A DNA stretch of 51,871 bases, taken from contig JALFXV010000113.1 of NCBI GenBank assembly GCA_022786545.1, forward strand, positions 1-51,871, written 5' to 3'. Under the pieces are notes generated by a model. The model saw only the letters and a list, made by a program, of their open reading frames with translations. It did not search any database and was not told where the DNA came from. This DNA is from Selenomonadaceae bacterium. GTDB taxonomy: Bacteria > Bacillota > Negativicutes > Selenomonadales > Selenomonadaceae. The position numbers and the translations under genes were made by a program. Below are positions 51,867-51,871 of the stretch, in pieces. Every line of letters starts with the position of its first letter. Positions within the stretch are counted from its first letter, which is position 1.

Positions 51867-51871
51867 ATAGA

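Overview
The window is a stretch of core chromosome from a flagellated, Gram-negative-staining Firmicute, most likely a member of the Negativicutes (Selenomonas or Anaerovibrio-like). This placement is an inference. It rests on a Bacillus/Clostridium-style flagellar superoperon, the gene order dprA-topA-trmFO-hslV-hslU-codY-flgB, the presence of CodY and FapA, a class A RNase P RNA, and moderately high GC coding DNA with AT-rich gaps. No database search was possible. All recognisable genes read on the minus strand except one 25-codon ORF at 50189-50266.

In transcription order (high to low coordinates), 51.7-50.3 kb holds the RNase P RNA gene (rnpB) with a near-consensus promoter, then a c-di-AMP (ydaO-type) riboswitch leading a secreted NlpC/P60 cell-wall hydrolase. 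At 50.3-49.3 kb lie a divergent micro-ORF with its own promoter and terminator, a small protein resembling the N-terminal domain of long dihydropteroate synthases, and FolB. At 49.2-42.3 kb come dprA, topA, trmFO, hslV and hslU; the xerC that often sits between trmFO and hslV is missing. codY (42.1-41.0 kb) is bounded by terminators and encodes a CodY with about 98 extra C-terminal residues.

From 40.7 to 3.9 kb runs a 37-kb fla/che superoperon: flgB-flgC-fliE-fliF-fliG-fliH-fliI-fliJ-lytic transglycosylase-motE-fliK-flgD-TIGR02530-flgE-flbD-fliL-fliM-fliY-cheY-fliO-fliP-fliQ-fliR-flhB-flhA-flhF-flhG-PilZ-cheB-cheA-cheW-cheC-cheD-hypothetical-fliA-fapA-hypothetical-SwrB-like. It encodes rod, MS and C rings, export apparatus, hook and its length control, chemotaxis signalling, the c-di-GMP effector and the flagellar sigma factor. 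motA/motB, cheR, flagellin, filament cap and distal rod genes are not in the window. A tRNA-Ala(GGC), a P2-type calcium ATPase and a TerC-family membrane protein close the low-coordinate end.

The most unusual material is not gene content but repeats and elaborations. A 44-bp sequence occurs identically and inverted near both ends of the window. Two copies of a 110-bp palindromic element sit in flagellar intergenic gaps, and each is extended by different but self-complementary arms. A 7 x 13 bp array fills the fliL-fliM gap, and a 4 x 22 bp array overlaps the end of flbD. The hook protein contains a triplicated domain of about 150 residues, and FliK carries six 25-residue repeats. A sigma-A promoter upstream of cheY lies inside a perfect 10-bp-arm inverted repeat, which suggests a separately controlled chemotaxis/export sub-operon.
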